From contig CADALE010000006.1 in NCBI GenBank assembly GCA_902788705.1, positions 62,001-126,000 on the forward strand: a DNA stretch of 64,000 bases, read 5' to 3'. Source of the DNA: an uncultured Coriobacteriaceae bacterium (GTDB lineage: Bacteria > Actinomycetota > Coriobacteriia > Coriobacteriales > Atopobiaceae). Positions 41,668 to 50,990 of this stretch are shown piece after piece. A program made the position numbers and the translations under genes. Positions within the stretch are counted from its first letter, which is position 1. Each line of letters begins with the position of its first letter. The notes beneath the pieces were generated by a model that was not told the DNA's origin, ran no database searches, and saw only the letters and a program-made list of their open reading frames with translations.

Positions 41668-41844
41668 CACGTCACGTCCAGAGCCGCTTTTTCTAGCCTG
41701 TGGCAGATTGCGTCTGAAAACCTACCGAATGCGCCGAATGGCCGAGGCGCGCGCCGCACGTGCGTTTAGTGGGCATCAGCAAGGCGGTGTGTCAGGCGCG
41801 AAGCTCCTTCCAGCCCACGTGCTCGTATCTGGCGCCATTGCGTA

Positions 41845-41882
41845 CTGCGGGGCCGACCATCTCTCCCTGGTCGGCCCCGCAG
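41845..41882. terminator. 15-base perfect stem between converging genes
   Basis: CTGCGGGGCCGACCA (41845-41859) pairs exactly with TGGTCGGCCCCGCAG (41868-41882) across an 8-base loop. It lies 14 bases before the end of the minus-strand DUF89 gene and serves both strands. No U-run follows. Confidence 0.65.
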
Positions 41883-41896
41883 CCTGCTTCGCGTCG

Positions 41897-42784
41897 CTAC
41901 ACCCCGGCCACGATGAGGCCCGTGTGCAGCGGCACGTCAAAGACGTGCTGGTACAGCGCGCACTTGCACAGGAAGAGGAACCGCGTGTTGGCACCTCGTC
42001 CCGAGAGGGTCTCGTAGTTGGCGAGCCCTTTTGCGATGACGAGGTCTGAGTGGGCGAGGGCGTTGCGCGTGCGCTTGTTCACGCGGGAGGGGCTGGTGCC
42101 GGCGAGGTCGCTGCCGTTACCGAGAACCTCGCACACGGTGTCGAGGCCCACCTCGAGGGCATCCTCCATGGTCGCGTCGTTGGATGTTGGCGCACCGCGT
42201 ACGATGGCCGTTACCTGTGCCTGCGGGTTGTCGTGCAGGATCTGCCCAATCAGCAGCTTGTCAAGTACCACCTCGCCGCAGTTGTCGGTAAGGAAGGCGA
42301 TAGTGTGCGCCTCCCTGATGCGTCCCTCGAGCTCCGCGAGGGCGCACACGTCAAGGCGCATATGCGGAGCCTCGTCGATGAGCTGCAGCAGCTTGGTCTC
42401 GCTTACGTCGCCGGTGGGGCCGAAGTCGATGAAGTTGCCCACCAGCGCACAGCGAATCGCGAAGCCAAGCGGGTCGTCGCTTTCCGCAATGCGCCTGCCG
42501 ATGACGTCCTCAAGCCCTAGGACCAGCTGGTTGAAACGATGTTTCTCCTTGGTGAGGTCGCGCTCGATGCCAAACATCTCCTTGAGCACGGCTGCCTGCT
42601 GCTGGGCTATCTCGGGGGCGGTCAGGCTGTCGGACCCGTCGGCTACGATGCGAAGGACGCGCCGTAGGTACTCGGCCTGCTCCTGCCAAGGAGCGTTGTC
42701 GGGGTAGGCGCCAACCGCCTTGTCCAGCAGGCAGCGCATGCACTCCGGACCGATGCCCGGGCCGATGATCTGCTCGATGTCCAT
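41897..42784 (-). CDS. DUF89/ARMT1-like metal-dependent phosphatase domain protein
   Basis: A 295-residue protein of the DUF89 (damage-control phosphatase) family, AF1104-like subgroup. An N-terminal Cys-containing region (GPECMRCLLDKA) is followed by helices and a core with FLTDNCGEVVLDKLLIGQI, whose Asp-Asn and Glu are the expected metal site. VIAKGLANYETLSGR and LFLCKCALYQHVF follow near the C-terminus, typical of the subgroup. Such enzymes are thought to remove damaged phosphometabolites; the substrate here is unknown. The start at MDIEQI has GGAAGG upstream; the frame is open further but lacks a start site. It stands alone between a cyclophilin gene and a YbaK/ProX gene. Confidence 0.85.
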   Translation of the reverse strand: MDIEQIIGPGIGPECMRCLLDKAVGAYPDNAPWQEQAEYLRRVLRIVADGSDSLTAPEIAQQQAAVLKEMFGIERDLTKEKHRFNQLVLGLEDVIGRRIAESDDPLGFAIRCALVGNFIDFGPTGDVSETKLLQLIDEAPHMRLDVCALAELEGRIREAHTIAFLTDNCGEVVLDKLLIGQILHDNPQAQVTAIVRGAPTSNDATMEDALEVGLDTVCEVLGNGSDLAGTSPSRVNKRTRNALAHSDLVIAKGLANYETLSGRGANTRFLFLCKCALYQHVFDVPLHTGLIVAGV

Positions 42785-42840
42785 GTGGTTCCTTCCGTGT
42801 AGGCGCGCACGTCGCGCATCCCATTGTGCCACGGGCAGCC

Positions 42841-43326
42841 TCAAAGGGCGACCACCTGCACCTCGTTGCCGTGCTCGCGCACGATGCGCACGAGGTCCTC
42901 GGCCGCGAGCCACACCGTGGCCGTGTTGTCGTTGGGATGCACGCCCACGAGGCCTCCCATGAGCCCCTCGTCCAGGAACAGCGTGACGCTGCGGCTATCG
43001 TCGTTGAGTAGGCCGAGTGGGGTCACGGCGCCGGGGGTAAGGCCAAGCCTGTCCCGCAGCTCGTCTGCCGACGCGAAGGAGAGGGCACGCAGGCCATGGG
43101 CGCGTCGGAAGGCCTTGAGGTCGACGTGCCTGTCGCCGCGCACCGTGACGAGGTGGTAGCTGCGACGCTTGTCATCGCGTAGGAAGAGGTTCTTGGCATC
43201 CAGCTCGGGGTAAGGGAGGTTGACCTGTGCCACCTCGGCCATGTTGAACACGGCCTCGTGCTCGGTCACCTCGTAGGAGACGCCATGTTCGTCGAGGTAG
43301 CGGTAGGTCTGTGGCTTGTCGAGCAC
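42841..43326 (-). CDS. YbaK/ProX-type aminoacyl-tRNA deacylase
   Basis: A 161-residue protein of the YbaK/prolyl-tRNA synthetase associated domain family (ProX/PrdX type), which hydrolyses wrongly charged tRNA such as Ala-tRNA(Pro). Blocks include YEVTEHEAVFNMAEV, NLFLRDDKRRSYHLVTV, the conserved Lys of VDLKAFRR, LGLTPGAVTPLGLLND and VGVHPNDNTATVWL. The start is a GTG preceded by AAGGAGG; the frame upstream of it shows no signal. It is monocistronic, 56 bases before the DUF89 gene on the same strand and divergent from the HD-domain gene. Confidence 0.88.
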   Translation of the reverse strand: MLDKPQTYRYLDEHGVSYEVTEHEAVFNMAEVAQVNLPYPELDAKNLFLRDDKRRSYHLVTVRGDRHVDLKAFRRAHGLRALSFASADELRDRLGLTPGAVTPLGLLNDDSRSVTLFLDEGLMGGLVGVHPNDNTATVWLAAEDLVRIVREHGNEVQVVAL

Positions 43327-43478
43327 GGTGCCTCCTTGCGCGTCGTCGCTGCCGTGGCCATGATAGCGCAGGGCGCTTGGCCCGTGCTGGCGAGGAAGGT
43401 GGCCCAGGCGTGCCCATCGCGTACGCCCTGATTGTCCTACCATAGGTGACATAACGCCGACAAGAGGGGAGCACCACC

Positions 43479-44069
43479 ATGGACGAGCGCCTTGCGAAGC
43501 AGATGGCCTTCGCGCTGGAGATCGACAAGGAGAAGGGCGTCTTTCGGCAGACGCACCTCTCGGGGCACGGCCGCAACGAGAACGACGCCGAGCATGCCTG
43601 GCACATGGCCATCATGTGCTACCTGCTGCGCGAGTACGCCAACGAGCCCATCGACCTGGGTCGCACCATGCTGATGTGCCTCATCCACGACGTGGTCGAG
43701 ATCGATGCGGGCGACACCTATGCCTACGACGCGGAGGGCCTGGCCACGCAGGCGGCGCGCGAGGAGGCCGCCAAGCAGCGCATCTTCGGCATGCTACCCG
43801 ATGACCAAGCGGCCGAGCTGGCGGGGCTGTTCGACGAGTTCGAGGCGTGGTCAAGCCCCGAGGCGCGCTTTGCGCACGCGATGGACAACGTGCAGCCCCT
43901 CATGCTCAACGTGAGCAACGGCGGGGGAGACTGGGCCGAGCACGGCGTGAGCGCCGAGCAGGTGTATGGGCGGCAGCGCAAGACCGCCATCGGCTCGCAG
44001 GTGCTGTTCGACCAGGTGGTGGACCCCGCCATCAAGAGGCACGTGGATCTGGGCATGATCCGGCCCTAG
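43479..44069 (+). CDS. HD-domain hydrolase, YfbR/HDDC2-like
   Basis: A 196-residue HD-superfamily phosphohydrolase. Metal ligands are visible as His39 (AEHAWHMAIM), His70-Asp71 (LIHDVVEIDAGD) and a later Asp (AHAMDNVQPLMLN). The whole pattern matches the HDDC2/YfbR branch, which acts as 5'-deoxynucleotidase. The ATG at 43479 is preceded by GAGGGGAG. It is divergent from the YbaK/ProX gene and converges on treC, with a 110-base repeat element in the gap. The substrate (deoxynucleoside monophosphates) is inferred from the family. Confidence 0.88.
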   Translation: MDERLAKQMAFALEIDKEKGVFRQTHLSGHGRNENDAEHAWHMAIMCYLLREYANEPIDLGRTMLMCLIHDVVEIDAGDTYAYDAEGLATQAAREEAAKQRIFGMLPDDQAAELAGLFDEFEAWSSPEARFAHAMDNVQPLMLNVSNGGGDWAEHGVSAEQVYGRQRKTAIGSQVLFDQVVDPAIKRHVDLGMIRP

Positions 44070-44151
44070 GGACGTCCCGCGACCGGCATCCGATGTCCGT
44101 GGGTCTGGGGCCCGCGCTCACTGTGCTCACAAGCCGCCCTCTCAAATCATT

Positions 44152-44261
44152 AAGTGCGTAACTCTATTGGTTACATTATTGATTGAAAATCATATAACTG
44201 CAGGTAAAAGACTTGCCGTGTCAGATTGAACGCGAGAACTACGCACAATAGTTACGCACTT
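44152..44261 (-). repeat. 110-base element with 11-base terminal inverted repeats, copy A
   Basis: The ends are AAGTGCGTAAC and GTTACGCACTT, a perfect inverted repeat. Read on the minus strand it aligns over its full length with 63524-63634: the first 21 bases are identical, TTTACCTGC sits at the same offset (54-62), and GTTAT follows. It is AT-richer than its surroundings. It fills the gap between the converging HD-domain and treC genes. MITE-like or a shared regulatory element. Confidence 0.8.
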
Positions 44262-44336
44262 GTGGTTTTCGATACAGGCGCGGGCGCGGGGCGTGCGGTA
44301 CCCACCCCGCGACACCGCGCTCCAGAACGCAGCACG

Positions 44337-46010
44337 CTATCGCCAGCAGATCGCGCGGGCCTCGTATGGAGCAAGGGTTGCCGCATCCCATGCCTCACGG
44401 TTGCCTACCAGCAGCTCGCCGCCCTCGGCCTTCAGCGCCGGCACCTCCTGACCCGAGAAGTTGCACTGTACCAGCATACGGCGGGCCTTGCCGGCAGGCG
44501 CGTCGTCCAGCTCGCGCCAGTAGGCGATGACGGGCGTGCTTTCCAGCCCCTCCACGAAGCGCACGTCGCCCTCGCTCACCACGGGCTCCGCCTTGCGCAG
44601 CGCAATGAGCTGCTGGTAGTAGGCCCAGACGGAGCGGGGGTCGGCCATCTCGGTGGCAGCGTTGATGCGCACGTGGTTGGCGTTAATGCCAATCCATGGC
44701 GTACCGGCCGTGAAGCCGGCCGTGGGGCTGTCGTCCCAGGCCATGGGCGTGCGGCCGTCATCGCGCGACCGGGCGTGCACGATCTCAAACGCCTCCTGCG
44801 CGGAATGCCCGCGCTCCTGGATGATGCGGTAGTAGTTGTGCGTCTCGACATCGCGGTACTGGTCGATGCTGGTGAAGTCGCTGATGGTCTGTCCCAGCTC
44901 CTCGCCCTGGAAGATGTAGGGGGTGCCGCGCATGAGGTGCGTGGCCGTGGGCAAAAGGGTGCTCGACTCGTACCAGAAGCGCTCGGTATCGCCAAAGCGC
45001 GAGTTGGGACGCGGCTGGTCGTGGTTGGACCAGAAGAGCGAGTTCCAGCCACCGCCTGCCGCCATGCCTTCCTGCCAGGTCCTGAACAGGCGGCGCAGCT
45101 CGCAGATGTCGGGCTCCATGAGCTCCCACTTGTCGCCGCCCAGGTAGTCCACCTTGAGGTGGTGGAAGTTGAACACCATGGCAAGCTCATGGTTGGCGGG
45201 GTTGGTATAGCGGACGCAGCTCTCGAGCGATGTGGCGCTCATCTCGCCCACGGTGAAATGCCCGTCGATGCCGCCAAGGTGCACCATGTCCTGGAGATAC
45301 TCGTGGATGTGCGGGCCGTCCGAGTAGAAGTGCTTGCCGTCCGTCTCGTCGCTGGGCCAGCCGTCGGGCTTGCTGATGAGGTTGACCACGTCAAAGCGGA
45401 AGCAGCTTACGCCCTTGCCCTGCCAAAAGCGCAGGATGTCGGCCATCTGCTCGCGAACCTCGGGGTTGTCCCAGTCGAGGTCCGCCTGGGTCACGTGAAA
45501 GAGGTGCAGGTACCACTTGTTGAGCGAGGGGACGTACTCCCAGGCGTTGCCGCCAAACTTGCTCTCCCAGTTGGTGGGCGGCTCGCCGGGGTTGTCTGCC
45601 GTGGCGTCAGGCGCGGCATCCACAAACTTGTAGTAGGCCTGGTAGTGCTTGTCGCCAGCGAGGGCGCGTTGGAACCACTCGTGCTGGGTGGAGGTGTGGT
45701 TGAACACCATGTCCAGCATGAGCTCGATGCCGCGGGCGCGGGCCTCGTGCGCGAGCTCCTCGAAGTCGGTCATGGTGCCAAACAGGGGCTCGATGGCGCG
45801 GTAGTCTGCCACGTCGTAGCCGTTGTCGTTCTGGGGACTCACGAAGAAGGGCGTGATCCACAGCACGTCAATGCCCAGCTGTCGCAGGTAGTCCAGCTTG
45901 GAGGTGATGCCGCGCAGGTCACCGATGCCGTCGCCGTCCGAGTCGCAGAACGAGCGAACGTAGACCTGATAGACGACCTTGCTTCCGAGTTCGTGCGCAC
46001 GCGTATTCAC
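44337..46010 (-). CDS. treC: Trehalose-6-phosphate hydrolase TreC (GH13)
   Basis: A 557-residue GH13 enzyme that splits trehalose-6-phosphate to glucose and glucose-6-phosphate in the cytoplasm. The start is VVYQVYVRSFCDSDGDGIGDLRG. Catalytic residues are Asp207 (FRFDVVN, nucleophile), Glu256 (VGEMSAT, acid/base) and Asp331 (WSNHDQPR). Length matches TreC and related oligo-1,6-glucosidases. Placement after a trehalose-type PTS permease gene and beside a TreR-type regulator favours TreC over isomaltase. It is second in the minus-strand operon, 84 bases after treP, with a hairpin between them. Because treP appears broken, its substrate supply in this strain is uncertain. Confidence 0.9.
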   Translation of the reverse strand: MNTRAHELGSKVVYQVYVRSFCDSDGDGIGDLRGITSKLDYLRQLGIDVLWITPFFVSPQNDNGYDVADYRAIEPLFGTMTDFEELAHEARARGIELMLDMVFNHTSTQHEWFQRALAGDKHYQAYYKFVDAAPDATADNPGEPPTNWESKFGGNAWEYVPSLNKWYLHLFHVTQADLDWDNPEVREQMADILRFWQGKGVSCFRFDVVNLISKPDGWPSDETDGKHFYSDGPHIHEYLQDMVHLGGIDGHFTVGEMSATSLESCVRYTNPANHELAMVFNFHHLKVDYLGGDKWELMEPDICELRRLFRTWQEGMAAGGGWNSLFWSNHDQPRPNSRFGDTERFWYESSTLLPTATHLMRGTPYIFQGEELGQTISDFTSIDQYRDVETHNYYRIIQERGHSAQEAFEIVHARSRDDGRTPMAWDDSPTAGFTAGTPWIGINANHVRINAATEMADPRSVWAYYQQLIALRKAEPVVSEGDVRFVEGLESTPVIAYWRELDDAPAGKARRMLVQCNFSGQEVPALKAEGGELLVGNREAWDAATLAPYEARAICWR

Positions 46011-46044
46011 GATGGCTCCTTCGGTGGGTTACGAACATGATAGT

Positions 46045-46075
46045 GGGTGCCAGGGACACGTGATCCCTGGCACCC
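46045..46075 (-). promoter_or_regulatory. Hairpin between treP and treC
   Basis: A perfect 12-base stem GGGTGCCAGGGA/TCCCTGGCACCC with a 7-base loop lies in the treP-treC gap. With no U-run it may be an mRNA processing or stability element, or a partial terminator that lowers treC expression. Confidence 0.5.
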
Positions 46076-46094
46076 GTTGGGATAGAGCGAGTGG

Positions 46095-47530
46095 TTACTG
46101 CAGGGAGGCAGCGACGGCCTGAGCCTGCTTGTCGATGCCCTGGCGCTTGCCCACGATGAAGGTCAGGACAAACGGGACCACGATGGCGACGGCCATGCAC
46201 AGCAGGTAGGGGAGCATGGACTGCGGCTGCATGGCCAGGATGCCGGGCAGACCGCCGACGCCGATGGCGTTGGCTGTGCAGGAGAAGAGGCAGGACAGGA
46301 AGCCAGCGCACGCGGAGCCGATCATGGCGCAGACGAACGGGAAGACGTACTTGAGGTTGACGCCGAAGATGGCGGGCTCGGTGACGCCCAGGTAGCAGGA
46401 GAGGCAGGCGGGGATGTTGACCTGCTCGGCGTCCTCGTCACCCTTCTGCAGGACGATCATGGCCAGGACGGCAGAGCCCTGGGCGATGTTGGAGAGGGCG
46501 ATCATGGGCCAGAGCATGGTGCCACCAAAGTCGGCGATGAGCTGCAGGTCGATGGCGTTGGTCATGTGGTGCAGGCCGGTGATCACGAGCGGGGCGTACA
46601 CGCCGCCGAAGATGGCGCCAAAGATCACGCGGAAGCTGCCGGTGATGCCAGCGTTGACGATGGAGGACACGCCGGAGCCGAGGGCCCAGCCGATGGGGCC
46701 GAGCACGAAGTGGGCGGCCATGACGCCCAGCAGGATGGAGCAGAAGGGCACGACGATCATCTGGATGATGGACGGGGTGATCTTCTTGAAGAAGCGCTCA
46801 AGGTAGTTGAAGGTGATCGCAGCGAGGATGGCGGGAATGACCTGTGCCTGGTAGCCGACCATGTGCACCTTGGCAAAGCCAAAGTTCCAGCTGTACTGCT
46901 CCCAGGTCTCGGCGGTGGCACCAGCCACGCCGTAGGCGTTGAGAAGCTGGGACGAGACGAGCGTGAGGCCCATGACGATGCCAAGCATCTCGGTGCCGCC
47001 CATCTTGCGGGTGACCGACCAGCAGATGCCCACGGGGATGCCAGCCACAGGAAGTGGTTCACGCCGGACCAGAACACGGACATGGAGGCCAGGGTGGCGT
47101 TGCCGTCGGGCCCGAAGTAGGGCATGTCGCCCAGGACGTTGCGGAAGCCCAGGATGAGGCCGCCGGTGATGATGGCGGGGATGAGCGGCGCGAAGACCTC
47201 GGCGATGGCGCCCATCAGGCGCTGCAGCAGGTTGCCCTGCTTGGCGGCGATGGCCTTGGCCTCGTCCTTGGAGACGCCGGTGATGCCGGAGATGGCCACG
47301 AACTCGTCGTAGAAGTCGTTGATCTCGTTGCCGATGATGACCTGGAACTGGCCGGCCTGCGTGAAGCTGCCCTTGGTGGACTTGAGCGCCTCGATGGCAG
47401 GGACGTCGGCGATGCTGGGGTCGACCAGCGTGAAGCGCATGCGGGTTACGCAGTGCGTGAGGGCGGCGATGTTCTCGGGGCCACCCACGAGGCGCAGCAT
47501 CTCACGCGCATCACTCTCAAACTTACCCAT
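46095..47530 (-). pseudogene. treP: Trehalose PTS permease EIIBC (treP), broken by internal deletion and frameshift
   Basis: Two reading frames together make one EIIBC trehalose transporter. Frame 1 (47530 to about 47042) gives residues 1-163: the EIIB domain with phospho-Cys27 (THCVTRMRF) and the first EIIC part up to NHFLWL. Frame 2 (about 47040 to 46095) resumes at IPVGICWSVTRKMGGTEMLG and runs to the normal end, with the EIIC blocks AKVHMVGYQAQVIPA, YAPLVITGLHHMTNAIDLQ and GVTEPAIFGVNLKY. In E. coli TreB the joint reads FLWLIGEAIFFYLPVGICW, so about eight residues are missing here as well as the frame; about 22 bases appear lost. Frame 1 ends after a nonsense tail at 46757. A GTG at 47048 opens frame 2. 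No EIIA domain is encoded, so a Crr-type EIIA elsewhere would be needed. Confidence 0.8.
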
Positions 47531-47626
47531 TGTTGTTTCCCTTCCTATCCGGTAGGTCTCTGTGCGACGGGGCGCCTCCGTCGGCGGATTGCGCGACCTT
47601 GCGTTTAAGGCGCGTATCTCTTGATG

Positions 47627-47671
47627 CGTATAATGGGACGAAAAATGCGCTCCAACAACTATAAGTTATGT
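47627..47671 (-). promoter_or_regulatory. treP promoter with TreR operator-like palindrome
   Basis: On the minus strand TTGGAG (47650-47655) and TATACG (47627-47632) are spaced by 17 bases, about 97 bases before treP. Just upstream and overlapping is the near-palindrome around AACTATAAGTT (47654-47671), flanked by GCGCTCC and GGGAGAGCGC. It is a fitting site for the GntR-type TreR. A TATAAT on the plus strand (47629-47634) might serve treR, but its -35 is poor. Confidence 0.5.
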
Positions 47672-47758
47672 GGGAGAGCGCGTTTACGCAGGTAAAGTGG
47701 GTTGTACAGGCCTAATTAGATCGGTTCTAGTTCTGCGAACGGTAGGGGGCGAGCGTCC

Positions 47759-48478
47759 ATGAAGTCCATCTACTACGACATCTACAAGGACCTGCGCGAC
47801 AAGATCATCGCGGGTTCCTATCCCTATCAGAGCTACATTCCCTCCGAGCTCAGCCTCATCGAGGAGTACGAGTGCACGCACAACACCGTACGCAAGGCGC
47901 TGCAGGTGCTCACGCTGCACGGCTTCGTGCAGCCCATCCGCGGCAAGGGCGTCAAGGTCATTTGGCAGCAGGGGAGAAGAACCCGCTTCGTGCTGGGCGA
48001 CATCGAGACCATGCATGAGGCGGCCGCCAAGAACGGCCTTGTGGTTGAGACGTCGGTGAGGTGCTTCGAGCACATCGTGGCTGACCAGAAGATTTCGGAG
48101 CTCACGGGCTTTGATGTGGGAGCCGAGCTCGTCCGCGTCGAGCGGGTGCGCCGCCTTGACGGGGCCAACCTCATCTTTGACAAGAGCTGCTTCCTTGCCT
48201 CGTGCGTGCCGGGGCTTACGCCCGAGATTGCGGCGGACTCCATCTTTACCTATCTCGAGGGCGAGCTGGGCATGGAGATCACCACATCCAACCGCACCAT
48301 CACCATGGAATACGCTACGGCCGAAGACCGCGAGGTGCTGGACCTGCTTGACTTTGACATGCTGGCCGTGCTGGACAACCGCACCTTCAACAGCGAGGGC
48401 GTGCACTTTGAGAGCACGATGTCGCGACATCGGCCCGACTACTTCACCTTCATGACCACGGCGGTGCGAGGGTACTGA
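47759..48478 (+). CDS. treR: GntR/UTRA-family trehalose operon repressor TreR
   Basis: A 239-residue HutC-subfamily GntR regulator. The winged HTH (about 1-70) contains YKDLRDKIIAGSYPYQSYIPSE and ECTHNTVRKALQVLTLHGFVQPIRGKGVKV. The UTRA effector domain (about 90-235) includes RRLDGANLIFDKSCFL, where the effector, probably trehalose-6-phosphate, would bind. It diverges from treP across a 228-base region holding an operator-like palindrome, the standard TreR arrangement. Naming rests on context plus family length. Confidence 0.87.
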   Translation: MKSIYYDIYKDLRDKIIAGSYPYQSYIPSELSLIEEYECTHNTVRKALQVLTLHGFVQPIRGKGVKVIWQQGRRTRFVLGDIETMHEAAAKNGLVVETSVRCFEHIVADQKISELTGFDVGAELVRVERVRRLDGANLIFDKSCFLASCVPGLTPEIAADSIFTYLEGELGMEITTSNRTITMEYATAEDREVLDLLDFDMLAVLDNRTFNSEGVHFESTMSRHRPDYFTFMTTAVRGY

Positions 48479-48541
48479 CGCAACGGGGTTCCGCAGCGGG
48501 GGTTCCAAGCTTCCGTTGCATGGCGGGATACCTCGGTGCCT

Positions 48542-50983
48542 TTACTCCTGCACCTTCAGGGCCTCAGAGAGGCTGACGCGCCTGATGCGCCAGATGTGGA
48601 CCGCAGCCACCACGGCATAGGCCGCAGCGCCGATGGCAACCACCTCGGCCAGCAGGCTTGGCGCGACCCAAATCTCGAGGTTGCCCGAGTAACGGTCCAT
48701 CACGAAGGTCACGAAGAAGCGCACCAGCCACAGCACGAACGGCAGGCTGCCCACGAGGCTGACCAGCACCGTGACGGTGATGGCACGTACGTACAGGCGG
48801 CTGATCTCGTTGTCGTGGTAGCCAAACACCTTCATGTAGCTGATGTAGCGGCTGGAGCGGTCGATGACGGTCTTGGTCAGCAGGTACACGAGGATGAGGT
48901 AGACCGGGATGGCGAAGGCCACCACCATGCCCATCATGTCGCCGAACGATTCCTGCATCTGGTCGGCCGAGGTGCGCATCGACTCCGGGGTGATGTCAGT
49001 GGCCAGATAGCGCTGGTCTATTTGCAGCTCCTCGTCGGAGGCGTAGCCGCTAAAGTAGTCGGGGTCGTTGTCCAGCAGCTCGTTCAGGGCGCCTTGCTCG
49101 AGGTACACGTTCATGTTGGCCGAGCTGCCCCAGACGTCGCTTACCACGAGGTCGTAGGTTGAGTTGGTGTACTTGTCGGTGAGCGTGATGGTGTCGCCCA
49201 CGTGCACGCGGCACTTCTGGGAGAGGCCCGTCCCCACTACCACCGCGCCGCCCGACACGTCCACGTCGGCCCAGTAGTGCGAGTCCTCGGAGATGCCGTA
49301 CACGGTGATGGGCTCCATGGTGTCGGTGATGACGCGCGGTATCTGAAGCGACGCCACCGAGAACTTCTCGGCCTGGGCTATCTTGGCCTCTCCGTTGTCC
49401 ACGGTGTTGACGGGATGGGCGTCCTCGTCGAGGTCCATCGTGCGCAGGGCAAGCCGGGCGTAACCAACGAAGCCCAGGTCAGACAGGGGGTCGTCGGTCT
49501 CCAGCAGATCCTCGACCGACCGGTAGGCGGCGTGCTGCTCGGGCGTGCCCTCCAGCTCGAGCGGGGCCTTGAGCAGGTAGATGTGGTGGGCCACCACATC
49601 GGAGCTCATGAGGTCGGCATAGCGCTCCACCACCGGCATCAGGCACAGGCCAAACAGCAGGAAGAGGCTGCAGAACGAGATGCCAAAGAACAGCACCACG
49701 AAGTGGCTGAGGTTGCGCAGGAGCACGCGCAGCTGGAAGCGGCGCACGAACCCCAGGCCGTCGGGCAGCCGAAGCGTCGACCTGCGGCTGCGATGGGCGA
49801 TTTCGCGCCTGAGGAAGGCGAGGGGCGTGAAGCGCAGCTTGCGTGCCAGTCCCAGGAATGTGACTACCTCGAGCAGCGCGAAGGGGATGACGGTGGTGAA
49901 CACGAACACGTCGGGGCTGAAGTGGAACTCGTAGGGCGGGAGGCTGTAGGAGTTGTAGTACAGCTCCTGCATGGGGGTGGACAGGTAGGTGAGGCCCATC
50001 GCGTTGCCGGCGATGCAGCCCACGACGCCGATGAGGGTGGGCAGCACCATGTAGTGGGCGATGATCTCGCGCTTCCGGTAGCTCGACGCCAGCAGGGTGC
50101 CGATGACGGCCGACTCCTGCTCGATGGTGGCGTTGGTGAGCACCACGAAGACGAAGGCCATGATCACCACGAGCATGCCCACCAGCACCTGCCACATCAC
50201 CTGGTCGCTCTCGACGTCGTCGGTGGCGAAGAAGATGGCCATGTTCGAGTCGACGTCCACCAGGTCGGTGAGCACCTCGTCGTGGTCCACCAGCACGTCG
50301 GCCACGTCCTCCTCGAAGGCGGTGCGTGCCACGAGGTCCATCGAGCGGTCGTCAAGCACGGCGTCGTAGCGGTAGTCCCGCTTGGCGCCGGCCGTGGCGG
50401 CAAACCCGTCGGACGTGACGAGCGCGATGGTGAAGGTGGTGGAGTTGAACAGCATGTCGGTGTTCTTCTCCATGAGGCACTCGTAGTCGGACACCGACGC
50501 GATGCCCGCCAGGGCCATCTCGCGGCCGTTCACCTCCACGGTGTCGCCTACCTGCAGATTGTTGTTCTTGCAGAACACGCGGTCGAGGGCGATCTCGTTG
50601 TCGCCGACGGGCTCGGTGCCCTCGAAGTAGTAGTACTGGTTGACCTCCGCGCGGCTGTCCTGGTTGATGAGGCGGCAGTTCATGGTGCGGTCGTCGCCCC
50701 GCACCGTGAGCGGCACGTCGGCGGTGAAGTCCTCGTAGATGGTGCAGCCCATCTCCTCGACGGCCTTGATCGACGTCGCGGCCGCCTCGAACTGCGTGGC
50801 GAAGTGGAAGTCCTCCACATGCGCCTTCTCGTGCAGGCCGTCCTGGATCACCTGGATGCTGTGCGCTGCCGAGAGGAAGCCGCTGCCCATGGCGATGGCA
50901 AAGAGGAACAGCAGGAAGATGCCAAGGTACTTGCCCAGATTGTGCCTGAGGTCGCGCGGGAGGCGCTTGATGAGCGGTGACAT
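48542..50983 (-). CDS. FtsX/MacB-type ABC transporter permease
   Basis: An 813-residue permease with one N-terminal helix (YLGIFLLFLFAIAMGSGFL, about 18-36), a large extracytoplasmic domain to about 260, then a core with three FtsX-type helices (from about 265), a second external domain, and a last three-helix group near the C-terminus ending in LSEALKVQE. This double FtsX layout fits exporters or mechanotransmission transporters acting on lipoproteins, peptides or cell wall hydrolases. It is third in a minus-strand operon, eight bases or less after the ATPase gene. Cargo is unknown. Confidence 0.87.
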   Translation of the reverse strand: MSPLIKRLPRDLRHNLGKYLGIFLLFLFAIAMGSGFLSAAHSIQVIQDGLHEKAHVEDFHFATQFEAAATSIKAVEEMGCTIYEDFTADVPLTVRGDDRTMNCRLINQDSRAEVNQYYYFEGTEPVGDNEIALDRVFCKNNNLQVGDTVEVNGREMALAGIASVSDYECLMEKNTDMLFNSTTFTIALVTSDGFAATAGAKRDYRYDAVLDDRSMDLVARTAFEEDVADVLVDHDEVLTDLVDVDSNMAIFFATDDVESDQVMWQVLVGMLVVIMAFVFVVLTNATIEQESAVIGTLLASSYRKREIIAHYMVLPTLIGVVGCIAGNAMGLTYLSTPMQELYYNSYSLPPYEFHFSPDVFVFTTVIPFALLEVVTFLGLARKLRFTPLAFLRREIAHRSRRSTLRLPDGLGFVRRFQLRVLLRNLSHFVVLFFGISFCSLFLLFGLCLMPVVERYADLMSSDVVAHHIYLLKAPLELEGTPEQHAAYRSVEDLLETDDPLSDLGFVGYARLALRTMDLDEDAHPVNTVDNGEAKIAQAEKFSVASLQIPRVITDTMEPITVYGISEDSHYWADVDVSGGAVVVGTGLSQKCRVHVGDTITLTDKYTNSTYDLVVSDVWGSSANMNVYLEQGALNELLDNDPDYFSGYASDEELQIDQRYLATDITPESMRTSADQMQESFGDMMGMVVAFAIPVYLILVYLLTKTVIDRSSRYISYMKVFGYHDNEISRLYVRAITVTVLVSLVGSLPFVLWLVRFFVTFVMDRYSGNLEIWVAPSLLAEVVAIGAAAYAVVAAVHIWRIRRVSLSEALKVQE

Positions 50984-50990
50984 GGCGACG

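Noticed and set aside
44226..46040. A 604-codon plus-strand open frame opposite treC
   Set aside because: Antisense shadow of a GH13 gene with all catalytic residues; composition is typical of high-GC complement frames.
47040..47060. A one-base sequencing error as the sole cause of the treP frameshift
   Set aside because: Restoring one base would still leave about eight residues missing relative to the family at the same point, so a larger deletion is the better explanation.
48536..50980. Long plus-strand open frames opposite the FtsX-type permease
   Set aside because: Translations are rich in His, Val, Gly and Glu without domains; the minus-strand frame has clear membrane helices and an operon context.
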